Both the position numbers and the translations under genes were made by a program. A stretch of DNA of 40,059 nucleotides from Deltaproteobacteria bacterium (lineage in GTDB: Bacteria > Desulfobacterota > Desulfobulbia > Desulfobulbales > Desulfobulbaceae): positions 1-40,059 of the forward strand of contig JAJRTB010000076.1 of assembly GCA_024278495.1 (NCBI GenBank). Direction: 5' to 3'. The notes below the pieces were generated by a model. It worked only from the letters and a program-made list of their open reading frames with translations, had not been told where the DNA came from and searched no databases. Shown one piece after another: positions 8,296 through 15,539 of this stretch (position 1 is its first letter; each line of letters starts with the position of its first letter).

Positions 8296-9639
8296 CTACA
8301 ATGCAAAATTGAGCAGCAGGTACAACGTATTGGTGTTGAAATCGAACTGATCGTCGGTTGAATTCCGTGTATCATATGAATAGGCGATCTCTCCCATGAA
8401 CCAGTCGTTAAAGACATACTGCACGCCGGGCCTGATAAAAAACTCGTCATCTTCTCTCTCTTGCGGAACAATCTGGTCATAGTCGGCGTTATTATATTCA
8501 AAATCAATCTGGCCGGTCAACCGTTCGCTGAACTCGTGCAGAAAACGAACCCGGAAAGCCAGGACGGTCTTGCCGGAGGCGACATACGAATCCGTCTCCT
8601 CCATTTTGCGGCTGACGACCGTGACCAGCTTGGTCTTTTGGGTAAAATCATGCTCCCCCTGCAGCTCAAACGCGAACCCGTCGGGATCCTCCGTAAAAAG
8701 AGAGTTATCATTATAGTCCTTTACCTGGTAGCCGACCTTGACCAGCAGATCGGTTTTCTCTGTCGACGCCCAATCCCAGCCGATATAGAAAAAATGCTGG
8801 GTATTGTCCCTGACCTGGTAGGGTTCGACATCATAGGCGACGTCAACATAATCATAGTTAACAAAAAAAGACGACTTCTCCGTATAGTTCACGTAGCCGT
8901 GGAGGCTGAGTGAGTTATCCATTCGATCCAGGAAGTCGTCAGCTTTCTCGTCATAATCGAGATAGAAGTTGCCGTAGCCGACCTTGGCCCTGAGCCTCTC
9001 GCTGATCTCCCAGTCAGCAGTCAAACCGAGCAGGTTGGAGTAGTACAACCGCTGGCTCCGGGTGAACACGCTTTGAAAATCCAGCATATCCATATCACGT
9101 GAAAAACTGTCCAGCACCTGCAGAGACAACCCGTTCTTCATGTTGTAGCGGGCCAAGCCCTCAAGGCGTCCGTTGGTAGTATTCAGGTCGGAGTTCTCCG
9201 AATAAAACTCAAAATCAAGACCGCCAAGCAGGTAGGCATTGAACCGGTTGAATTCGTCCCGGGCGTACTCTTCCAGCTCGTGCTGCAGACCACCGGCGGA
9301 ACTGTTATGAGGCGTAATGGTGATGGGAACTTCCCTGGTGCGGGGCAGGGCAAACCAGATCCCCGGTGAAATCCGGGTCAGGAAGTTGGACCGTTCATCG
9401 TAATTGATATTGTACAGATTATCGGTGTACTCACCGGCAATGGTCAGATAAGGATGAATATAACCGCCGGCGACTCCATAGGCTTCAGAAGCGGTATCAC
9501 TCCCGCCAATTGCATCTTCAGGAAGGAGAGACTCCCCACTGTCGCCCGAGCTGCCCGGAAGCGGCTCTTCAAAGGCCAGGGCGGAAACGGATAACCCGAC
9601 ACCAACAACAAGTATTGACAACACACTACAGAACTTCAT
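8296..9639 (-). CDS. Outer-membrane beta-barrel protein of the exopolysaccharide locus
   Basis: The 447-residue product starts at the ATG at 9639, which has GGGGAGA 6 bases upstream. It has a signal peptide (MKFCSVLSILVVGVGLSVSALAF split by cleavage near ALA-FEE). An acidic, serine-rich linker follows, then HPYLTIAGEYTDNLYNINYDE, typical of the BBP2-type barrels found in polysaccharide clusters. The rest is a run of alternating strands rich in Tyr, Phe and Asp with amphipathic spacing (for example FVNYDYVDVAYDVEPYQV), and the last residue pattern LYLLLNFAL ends in a hydrophobic residue, as barrels do. It may form the outer-membrane exit or anchor for the polymer. It lies 91 bases upstream of the Wza-like gene. 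Confidence 0.8.
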   Translation of the reverse strand: MKFCSVLSILVVGVGLSVSALAFEEPLPGSSGDSGESLLPEDAIGGSDTASEAYGVAGGYIHPYLTIAGEYTDNLYNINYDERSNFLTRISPGIWFALPRTREVPITITPHNSSAGGLQHELEEYARDEFNRFNAYLLGGLDFEFYSENSDLNTTNGRLEGLARYNMKNGLSLQVLDSFSRDMDMLDFQSVFTRSQRLYYSNLLGLTADWEISERLRAKVGYGNFYLDYDEKADDFLDRMDNSLSLHGYVNYTEKSSFFVNYDYVDVAYDVEPYQVRDNTQHFFYIGWDWASTEKTDLLVKVGYQVKDYNDNSLFTEDPDGFAFELQGEHDFTQKTKLVTVVSRKMEETDSYVASGKTVLAFRVRFLHEFSERLTGQIDFEYNNADYDQIVPQEREDDEFFIRPGVQYVFNDWFMGEIAYSYDTRNSTDDQFDFNTNTLYLLLNFAL

Positions 9640-9697
9640 GAGACATCTCCCCGACGGCAGCAAAATTCGGTTCAACTCCACTTCCTTTCACATCTTG

Positions 9698-9727
9698 ATA
9701 GTATCACACAATATACAATAATGTCTA
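9698..9727 (-). promoter_or_regulatory. Candidate sigma-70 promoter for the barrel-export-kinase-ligase operon
   Basis: On the minus strand TAGACA (9727-9722) is followed after 18 bases by TACTAT (9703-9698), about 60 bases before the ATG at 9639. A terminator lies upstream, so a promoter is expected here. The match is moderate. Confidence 0.4.
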
Positions 9728-9802
9728 ATTGTTACTGCAGAAAAATATCGCTCACCTATGAAAAACGGGAGAACCAAAACCTCGAACGAACGATTCCGTA
9801 AG

Positions 9803-9842
9803 CGGTTTATACATTTTTTCATTTTACCCTGTGACAGGTTAC
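9803..9842 (-). repeat. Partial copy of the GTAAC-CACAGGGTAAAATG repeat
   Basis: Read on the minus strand it gives GTAACCTGTCACAGGGTAAA followed by an A-rich stretch and ATGTATAAACCG. This matches the segment just left of the long direct repeats at 28993 and 30320. It sits just outside the terminator at 9867. Confidence 0.6.
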
Positions 9843-9866
9843 ACGATTACGGAGGGGAAAAAGCAC

Positions 9867-9896
9867 AAAAAAAGCGGTTCCCTTTTCAGGAACCGC
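9867..9896 (-). terminator. Rho-independent terminator
   Basis: On the minus strand GCGGTTCC (9896-9889) pairs perfectly with GGAACCGC (9881-9874) around a 7-base loop and is followed by seven T (9873-9867). It closes the transcript of the small secreted protein gene at 9952-10473. Confidence 0.9.
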
Positions 9897-9951
9897 ATGG
9901 GAATAACATACCTGGTTTCCGCGAAAATCCGGTGATCAGTGCCAGGTGCCC

Positions 9952-10473
9952 TCAAAAAACACCCGGAACAGACGGACTGGCATACACCCTGCCGCCACCG
10001 CCGCCGCCACCGGGAACTCCCGCAAAGCTGGGGCCCGCCGGAGTGTACGCCTGGGTATCGGTGATCTCGTCCCCGCAGACGGTTTTTGCTGTCTCAAAAC
10101 CGGCGACCAGAATCATCTCGGAAATGCCTACTTCCTCTGAAGCCGCCCGGACATCCTCGGGGTTTGCTCCGGCACAGTACAGGGCCGCTACAAGATTCTG
10201 TGGATTAACACCTTCCACGCTCAGGGCATTTTCCGCGATCTCTTCAGGGGTCAGCCCCTCTTCAAAAACTTCGGCAACCGCCTGGTAGATGCCGTGTTTT
10301 CTGTATGTATCGGCAAACTCGGCAACCCACTCCGCAATGGCCGCCATACCGGGAACGATGGCCGTGTAAGACTGTGTGTCCCCGGCCCCGCCCTGGCTGG
10401 AGGAAGATGCGGCATAGCCACCGGAAACAGACACGAAAAAAACTGTTATACCTAGAGCTATTAACTTCTTCAT
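9952..10473 (-). CDS. Small secreted protein with glycine-rich tail, unknown function
   Basis: The 173-residue product has a clear signal peptide (KKLIALGITVFFVSVSGGYA) and a mature region of about 150 residues. The mature part is mostly short acidic helices (VAEVFEEGLTPEEIAENAL) with two cysteines (in LYCAG and KTVCGD) that could form a disulfide. Similar strings DTQSYT and DTQAYTP lie near both ends, and a seven-glycine run precedes the last residues. The gene has a near-consensus promoter (10525-10553), an excellent GAGGAGG ribosome site and its own strong terminator, so it is probably transcribed at a high level separately from its neighbours. I do not recognise the family; its place suggests a matrix or export accessory protein. 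Confidence 0.8.
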   Translation of the reverse strand: MKKLIALGITVFFVSVSGGYAASSSSQGGAGDTQSYTAIVPGMAAIAEWVAEFADTYRKHGIYQAVAEVFEEGLTPEEIAENALSVEGVNPQNLVAALYCAGANPEDVRAASEEVGISEMILVAGFETAKTVCGDEITDTQAYTPAGPSFAGVPGGGGGGGRVYASPSVPGVF

Positions 10474-10524
10474 GGTCTCCTCCTCTCGCCGGGCACGGCA
10501 AACATTTTTTAACTATCTGTATTT

Positions 10525-10553
10525 AATATACTTACGACATGTAACACTGTCAA
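10525..10553 (-). promoter_or_regulatory. Strong sigma-70 promoter for the secreted glycine-tailed protein
   Basis: TTGACA (10553-10548) and TATATT (10530-10525) on the minus strand are spaced 17 bases apart, about 50 bases before the ATG at 10473. The -35 is perfect and the -10 has one mismatch. Confidence 0.7.
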
Positions 10554-10691
10554 GTTACTATTTGTAACAAGTTAAAGTTTCGTGCAAATTCGTGACGACA
10601 GAAGGCGTCAATAACTGAGGAGTCCGTACAAACCCGTTAACCCGGATATTTCACAAAGGTCACCGCAAAAAGCCTGAACGTGCCGGAGATT

Positions 10692-10764
10692 CAGCGTTTC
10701 GGGCAGGGAATTGTTTGCAGGCATACCGGCGGTATGTCGAAAACAATTTCCAGGAGAAGCGCTG
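10692..10764. repeat. 73 bp near-palindrome with inner hairpin
   Basis: The outer arms CAGCGTTTCGGGCAGGGAATTG and the inverse of 10741-10764 match over about 24 bases with a few mismatches. At the centre CATACCG and CGGTATG form a perfect 7-pair stem with a single G loop. It lies in the 460-base gap between 10473 and 10934, which holds no gene. Confidence 0.55.
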
Positions 10765-10850
10765 AAGATTCTGTATGCTCAGACTTTGCAGCAGGGCGTG
10801 TGTACAATATGCGGGTTAAACGATCATGCAACACGTTGCAACGGTGCTCC

Positions 10851-10880
10851 GTCGGATTCCCGCCTTTTTGCGAATCCGAC
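10851..10880. repeat. Hairpin of the GTCGG-TTC family, copy 2
   Basis: GTCGGATTC (10851-10859) pairs perfectly with GAATCCGAC (10872-10880) around CCGCCTTTTTGC. It lies 53 bases downstream of the stop of the DUF2059 gene on the minus strand, but no T run follows on that strand. Confidence 0.6.
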
Positions 10881-10933
10881 AAAGCTCACGAAACAGGCTT
10901 GTTTCGGCAGGCCGGATTTCTCCGGAATGACCG

Positions 10934-11764
10934 CTACAGGACGGAAACCCGCCGGGCAAACTCAAAAGATGCGTTGTTCAGTGCCTGGAGAAGGTGTTTC
11001 GAAGTTACCCGACTGTAGACCTGCCCGCTCTCGCTACCTATAAAATCCAGGTACCCGGCAAGTTCCTCGTCGCTCAGAGATTGATAGGTATAGAGAAGGG
11101 TGCCCAGGACCTGCCTCCTGGTTGTCACGGGCACCTGCCCGTTCCTGTTTTGCCGAAAATTCTCAAACCGTTCGGCAACCTGGTCTTCACTCATATTCCT
11201 GCCGACGCCATCCATGGTCAGGGCCAGGGCAAACTGCATGGCCAGGGTCACGTCAACCGTGGTCGCGGTGATATCCATGGCCCTGTCCAGCCGTTCAACG
11301 AGTCGACGGCGGGAGTCCGGAACCGATTTTCTCTCTATACTCCTGATATACTCCAAAGCCTGCCGCATGCCCTCCCCGGATGAGGCATGTTCTTCGAGCG
11401 CGGTTATCTTCCTGCCGACCGGAGAGTTCAGCCAGGCAAGAATCCGCTCCATATCCCGGTCCGGGATATCCAGCATCAGCCCGGCGACCAGCGTCTCCCG
11501 CATACGGCGCACATCAAAACTCTCGGCCAGAAGTCGCTCAACCTCCCGGTACACCTTTTTCTCCCGCCCGGAATGGCCTCCCGAGGAACGGAAATATTCG
11601 CTGTACCCCGCCCATAAGGCAGGACCGACACTCTCTAACTGGCGGGCCAGACCCGACTTGATATACAACTCTTCGACCGATTGCCGATCCGCGCCGTGCA
11701 CCGGGGAGGCTGAACAAACCAGGATCATCACGACAACACTCAACGCACTCCGGAAATTCTTCAT
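10934..11764 (-). CDS. Secreted DUF2059-family protein
   Basis: I start this at the ATG at 11764, preceded by GGGGTG; an upstream in-frame start would add 19 residues ahead of the signal peptide. The 276-residue product has a signal peptide (NFRSALSVVVMILVCSASPV, cleavage near VHGA) and is all helical. The segment QVLGTLLYTYQSLSDEELAGY followed by LDFIGSESGQVYSRV matches the DUF2059 pattern, in which a 'sDeEL...i.F..S..G' helix pair recurs; an earlier copy can be seen in LDIPDRDMERILAWLNSPVGRK. It sits 74 bases downstream of the initiating transferase gene and probably shares its transcript. The role in the periplasm is unknown. Confidence 0.7.
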   Translation of the reverse strand: MKNFRSALSVVVMILVCSASPVHGADRQSVEELYIKSGLARQLESVGPALWAGYSEYFRSSGGHSGREKKVYREVERLLAESFDVRRMRETLVAGLMLDIPDRDMERILAWLNSPVGRKITALEEHASSGEGMRQALEYIRSIERKSVPDSRRRLVERLDRAMDITATTVDVTLAMQFALALTMDGVGRNMSEDQVAERFENFRQNRNGQVPVTTRRQVLGTLLYTYQSLSDEELAGYLDFIGSESGQVYSRVTSKHLLQALNNASFEFARRVSVL

Positions 11765-11838
11765 TGCACACCCCACTGTTATAGTTCCGATTCCATGACC
11801 GGGAATAGCTTCGCTTTCCACATTCGGCGCCCGATCCT

Positions 11839-13281
11839 TCAGGAGCCGCCGCCCCTGAACACCTCCCTGACGGTCTGCAGCAAAATCTTGAAATCAAGCC
11901 CCAGGGACCAGTTGTCAATATACTCGAGATCCATGTTCATCCACTCCTCAAAGGAGACCTCGTTCCTGCCGCTCACCTGCCAGATGCAGGTTATGCCCGG
12001 CTTCATGGAAAGCCGCCGCCGCTGCCAGAGCCGGTACTGCTCCACCTCTTCCGGAATCGGCGGCCGCGGCCCCACCAGACTCATCTCACCCCGCAACACG
12101 TTAATCAGCTGCGGCAGTTCGTCCAGGCTTGTCCTGCGCAAAAACCAGCCAACAGGCGTGATCCTGGGGTCATCCTTTATCTTGAACACGGGCCCGTCCA
12201 TCTCGTTGTTCCGGTCCAGGCCGTGCCGCTCTTCTTCGGCGCGCTCATGCATGGTCCTGAATTTGATCATCTGAAACCGCCGGCCATTGAGGCCGCATCG
12301 TTCCTGGAAAAAGAAAACCGGACCAGGGGAGGTAACCTTGATCAATGCCGCAATGACCAAAAAAACCGGCGCCAGGGCCACCATGCCGACACCGGCGCCC
12401 GCATAATCCAAGACACTCTTGATGAACAGCCCCAGTTCGTTGCTCGTGGTGGACGACAGAACCATGGTGGGCAGCCCCAGAATGTGATCGATTGATACCG
12501 CGGCCCTCCTGGGGTAAAATTTGATCTTCTGAATCTGAAAATCCGGCATCACCCTGATCTTGATACCCATCTCCTCGGCAAAATAAATGTGATGGTGGAT
12601 ATCCTTGATATTCTTCAGGGGCAGGGCAAAGACGATTTCATCGACAGACCCTTCCAGGAGAATCTTGTTGAAGCTGTTCAGGGTTCCGGTAATCCTGACC
12701 CCTTCATAAATTTCCTCACCCACCCGTTTTTCATTCTCCACGGTTTCCAGGCAGCCGATAATCCTGTACTCGGCGCCGGGATTTTTCATAATTGCGTCAA
12801 CGAGATCAAGACTCCGCTCCCTGGCCCCGATTATGAGAACATTGAGGGCGCTGTAGGCGCTGGGGTGTTTCCTGTTCAGGAAATACAATATACATCCCTT
12901 CAGAGCTGAAAGCAGAAGAACCGCAAAAACACCGAACAACCCCATCAACAGCCGGCTTATATCTGCGATATGGGTCAGATACAACAGAACAACGGCAAGG
13001 AGGATGCCCGCGAAAACAGCCTTGACAACCTGCAGAATCAACTGTGGAAGCTGCTTTTTTCCGTACGGTGGATACGTTTGGGCAAAGCGAAGACAAAACT
13101 GGCAGGAGATGCTGGACAGGAGAAAAACAAGGGTATAGTTCCGGTCGGAAGCCAGGCCCCGGACAACATCCGGAACCAGGGCGACCTTACTGTAATACGC
13201 CAGGAGAAATGCAGCTCCCAGGGCCAGGAAATCGGCAACCTGATACACCTCCGTAAAGAACCTGTCTTTTTCCCGCGCCAT
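11839..13281 (-). CDS. Polyprenyl-phosphate sugar-1-phosphate transferase (initiating PGT, WcaJ/WbaP type)
   Basis: The 480-residue protein has four or five N-terminal membrane helices (residues 12-130), a CoA_binding_3-type Rossmann region (NVLIIGARERSLDLVDAIM...YRIIGCLE), and the bacterial sugar transferase catalytic domain. The last shows SPGPVFFFQERCGLNGRRF, MIKFRTMH, the catalytic RRTSLDELPQLINVLRGEMS with its Asp-Glu pair, and LVGPRPPIPEEVEQY. These enzymes transfer a sugar-1-phosphate from a UDP-sugar to undecaprenyl phosphate in the inner membrane, starting each repeat unit. It is the first gene of the minus arm, divergent from the plus-arm operon at 13394. Confidence 0.95.
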   Translation of the reverse strand: MAREKDRFFTEVYQVADFLALGAAFLLAYYSKVALVPDVVRGLASDRNYTLVFLLSSISCQFCLRFAQTYPPYGKKQLPQLILQVVKAVFAGILLAVVLLYLTHIADISRLLMGLFGVFAVLLLSALKGCILYFLNRKHPSAYSALNVLIIGARERSLDLVDAIMKNPGAEYRIIGCLETVENEKRVGEEIYEGVRITGTLNSFNKILLEGSVDEIVFALPLKNIKDIHHHIYFAEEMGIKIRVMPDFQIQKIKFYPRRAAVSIDHILGLPTMVLSSTTSNELGLFIKSVLDYAGAGVGMVALAPVFLVIAALIKVTSPGPVFFFQERCGLNGRRFQMIKFRTMHERAEEERHGLDRNNEMDGPVFKIKDDPRITPVGWFLRRTSLDELPQLINVLRGEMSLVGPRPPIPEEVEQYRLWQRRRLSMKPGITCIWQVSGRNEVSFEEWMNMDLEYIDNWSLGLDFKILLQTVREVFRGGGS

Positions 13282-13298
13282 CTAAACGTCTATTTTTC

Positions 13299-13328
13299 TT
13301 GTATTTTCATTGAGTTTTCACATATAAT
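13299..13328 (+). promoter_or_regulatory. Candidate promoter for the plus-arm polysaccharide operon
   Basis: TTGTAT (13299-13304) and a perfect TATAAT (13323-13328) are separated by 18 bases, about 65 bases before the ATG at 13394. The -10 is shared in position with the divergent promoter on the other strand. Confidence 0.5.
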
Positions 13329-13351
13329 AATGGTATAGAAAAACATTTCAA
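13324..13351 (-). promoter_or_regulatory. Candidate divergent promoter for the initiating transferase
   Basis: On the minus strand TTGAAA (13351-13346) and TATTAT (13329-13324) are separated by 16 bases, about 42 bases before the ATG at 13281. The -10 overlaps that of the plus promoter, so the two arms may compete for or share control. Confidence 0.45.
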
Positions 13352-13393
13352 TATGCAAATAAAAACAATGACAACCACGTTTCGGACACGGCC

Positions 13394-14137
13394 ATGAAAG
13401 CGATAATCCTGGCTGCCGGAAAAGGTGAAAGGCTCTACCCTCTGACCAGGAACACACCGAAATGTTTACTGAATATCTCCGGTGAACAATGTATTCTGGG
13501 ACACCTGGTACACCTGTTCACAGGTGGCGGCATAGATGAGATCGTCGTTGTTGTCGGGTTCCAGGCAGACCAGGTGGAATCCTACCTCGCCTCTTTTTCC
13601 GGTGTCCGGATAACCGTCGTCTACAACCCGTTCTACAGCATCAGCAACAGCATCGTTTCCTGCTGGATGGCACGACGCCACATGAACAGCGATTTTCTCC
13701 TTATCAATGGTGACACGGTTGTCCACGAAACCGTTCTGGCAACCATGCTCGAGTCCGGACACACCATGTGCATCGGGGCCAGCCGCAAAACCGCATACAA
13801 AGAAGACGACATGAAACTCATTCTTGCGGAAGGAGAAGAACGACTGGTCAGGGACGTCGGCCGCGACATTCCGGTACACAAGGCCGACGGCGAATCGATC
13901 GGCTTTTTCAAGTTTGCCGGCAACTCGTGTCATGAGTACACGGCCACCATAGAAAAAATGTTCCGAAACGAAAGCAATCTCCACGTTTTTCACCACACGG
14001 TTATCAGACAACTGGTCAGGGGTGGACAGAAAATACACTGCCTGATGTTTGACCGCAGTCTGTGGGAGGAAATTGACCTGAGAATTGACCTGGAGCAGTT
14101 GCGAAACAATGTGAACCTCTCCCTGTTCAAAGGGTGA
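13394..14137 (+). CDS. LicC-like nucleotidyltransferase
   Basis: The 247-residue enzyme opens with the nucleotidyltransferase signature MKAIILAAGKGERLYPLT and TPKCLLNI, and has the metal/substrate region SDFLLINGDTVVHETVL. The FYSISNSIVSCWMARRHM segment resembles the FYETTNN...SLW.A region of LicC-type phosphocholine cytidylyltransferases more than that of hexose-1-phosphate uridylyltransferases. It therefore probably activates a phospho-alcohol or similar small substrate with CTP. The next gene encodes a transferase of the family that uses CDP-glycerol, which supports this reading. It is the first gene of the plus arm, 18 bases ahead of that gene. The exact substrate cannot be read from sequence. 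Confidence 0.82.
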   Translation: MKAIILAAGKGERLYPLTRNTPKCLLNISGEQCILGHLVHLFTGGGIDEIVVVVGFQADQVESYLASFSGVRITVVYNPFYSISNSIVSCWMARRHMNSDFLLINGDTVVHETVLATMLESGHTMCIGASRKTAYKEDDMKLILAEGEERLVRDVGRDIPVHKADGESIGFFKFAGNSCHEYTATIEKMFRNESNLHVFHHTVIRQLVRGGQKIHCLMFDRSLWEEIDLRIDLEQLRNNVNLSLFKG

Positions 14138-14155
14138 ACGGGAACCGGACCATGA

Positions 14156-15514
14156 TTGTCGGTTCCGAAAAACGTCACGAACCCGACGGATCAGTATCGC
14201 AACCTGTTGATTTATTATAGCGACCGGCCGGTATCTGATGCGTTTAACGAGTTTATCATGATACGGAAATCCCGCTACCACATTCTGGAAAAACTCTACC
14301 AATGCGCAACAGCGCGAAGGCTGGCCGCAACCTTTTTCCGGAAACGCTTCACCGGTGAACACCCGGCCGTATTGAATTTTATCGAAAAGGAAAACAACAG
14401 CCCCCTGGTCGCGCTCAACGCGCACGAGCCGTACCAGTTTGCTCACCTGCGCCCCCTGTACGAAGAATTGCGCCGCGATCCGGAATTAACGGTCATCCTG
14501 ATTGGCTCAAATCCCCGGAAGATTGCCCGACCCGTGTACCGGGCATTCATGCGTCAGAACAATCTCAAACTCAACCATACCCTCTTTTCCTATATCTGGC
14601 TCCAGACCCTGCGGCCCGCTATCTTTCTGGAACCTGCAATCAGTTCCTATCATCACCTCTGCGGAACCAATACAATCAGGATCTTGTTTGCCCATGGCCT
14701 TTCCTCCCTTGGATTTTCAAAAAATCACGCCCATATACGGCAGGCTGCCGGGTTTGATTATATTATCGCAACAGGCCCCTACCAGGAGAAAACACTCAAA
14801 CTTGCCGCGCAACAGTACGGGACGGCGTTACCACGCATCCTCAGAGGCGGGTTTATCCGGGGCGACATGCTCGTCCGGAGAAGCGCCACCCATGACCGGG
14901 TCATGTTCCTGAAACGATGCGGTCTTGCCGACAGGCATACCCTGTTGTTTGCCCCGACCTGGGGAGAATTCTCCGCCACGGTACAGTGGATAGACCAGAT
15001 AGTTGACCTGAGCACGGAACTCGACTGCAACCTCTTGATAAAACTCCACCCCCTCATGCTGAACGGGCAAACGAAGTGGGAAACAGCGGGGGTTGACTGG
15101 CCGGGCAAACTGGAGCGATTCGGACAGCAAGCAAACATACATATCTGCGACCACTACAGCCTGGAGGACTATATGCTGGCCTCGGACACCATGATAACGG
15201 ATGTCAGCAGCGTCGGGATGGAGTATATGTTTCTTCGCAAACCAGTGTTGTTTCTACCGGCGCCGCGCTTCTTCAAAATTTTCGGTCGGGACAAGCCCGT
15301 CTTCTGGGTGCGGGACGGCCTGGAAGTGAAAAATGTCACGGAACTGCGGGAAAAGATCAAGAGACAGCAACACGCGATCAGTGATTCTACCGCGTATGAT
15401 CTGGACAAGATTTCCTTTAACCGGGGCCGGACAACGGCAAGCATTGCCTCGTTAATCAAAAACCTGGCCCGGCAGGACCAATCACGTGCCGCCGTCCCGC
15501 GCCAGACAGCCTGA
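14156..15514 (+). CDS. CDP-glycerol glycerophosphotransferase family protein
   Basis: The protein matches the Glyphos_transf family (teichoic-acid TagB/TagF type). Visible are an N-terminal Rossmann half with LFAHGLSSLGFSKNHAH, then LLFAPTWGEFSATVQW, LLIKLHPLMLNG and YMLASDTMITDVSSVGMEYM, the conserved donor-binding block with its SSVGMEY. The start is unsure: TTG at 14156 gives 452 residues; an ATG at 14258 would still keep the whole recognisable domain. No strong ribosome site marks either. In Gram-positives these enzymes move phosphoglycerol from CDP-glycerol onto a growing chain; here, in a Wzx/Wzy cluster, it would decorate or build a phosphate-containing polysaccharide. Donor identity is inferred. 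Confidence 0.83.
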   Translation: MSVPKNVTNPTDQYRNLLIYYSDRPVSDAFNEFIMIRKSRYHILEKLYQCATARRLAATFFRKRFTGEHPAVLNFIEKENNSPLVALNAHEPYQFAHLRPLYEELRRDPELTVILIGSNPRKIARPVYRAFMRQNNLKLNHTLFSYIWLQTLRPAIFLEPAISSYHHLCGTNTIRILFAHGLSSLGFSKNHAHIRQAAGFDYIIATGPYQEKTLKLAAQQYGTALPRILRGGFIRGDMLVRRSATHDRVMFLKRCGLADRHTLLFAPTWGEFSATVQWIDQIVDLSTELDCNLLIKLHPLMLNGQTKWETAGVDWPGKLERFGQQANIHICDHYSLEDYMLASDTMITDVSSVGMEYMFLRKPVLFLPAPRFFKIFGRDKPVFWVRDGLEVKNVTELREKIKRQQHAISDSTAYDLDKISFNRGRTTASIASLIKNLARQDQSRAAVPRQTA

Positions 15515-15539
15515 GAAAGCCCCGGAGAAACAGCGCGTC

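Noticed and set aside
14152-14220. ATG at 14152 as start of a short leader peptide ahead of the glycerophosphotransferase gene
   Set aside because: The 22-codon frame is out of phase with the main gene and has no ribosome site; it probably arises by chance.
13466-14446. 326-codon minus-strand frame opposite the nucleotidyltransferase
   Set aside because: It crosses two well-supported plus-strand genes and its translation has no family resemblance.
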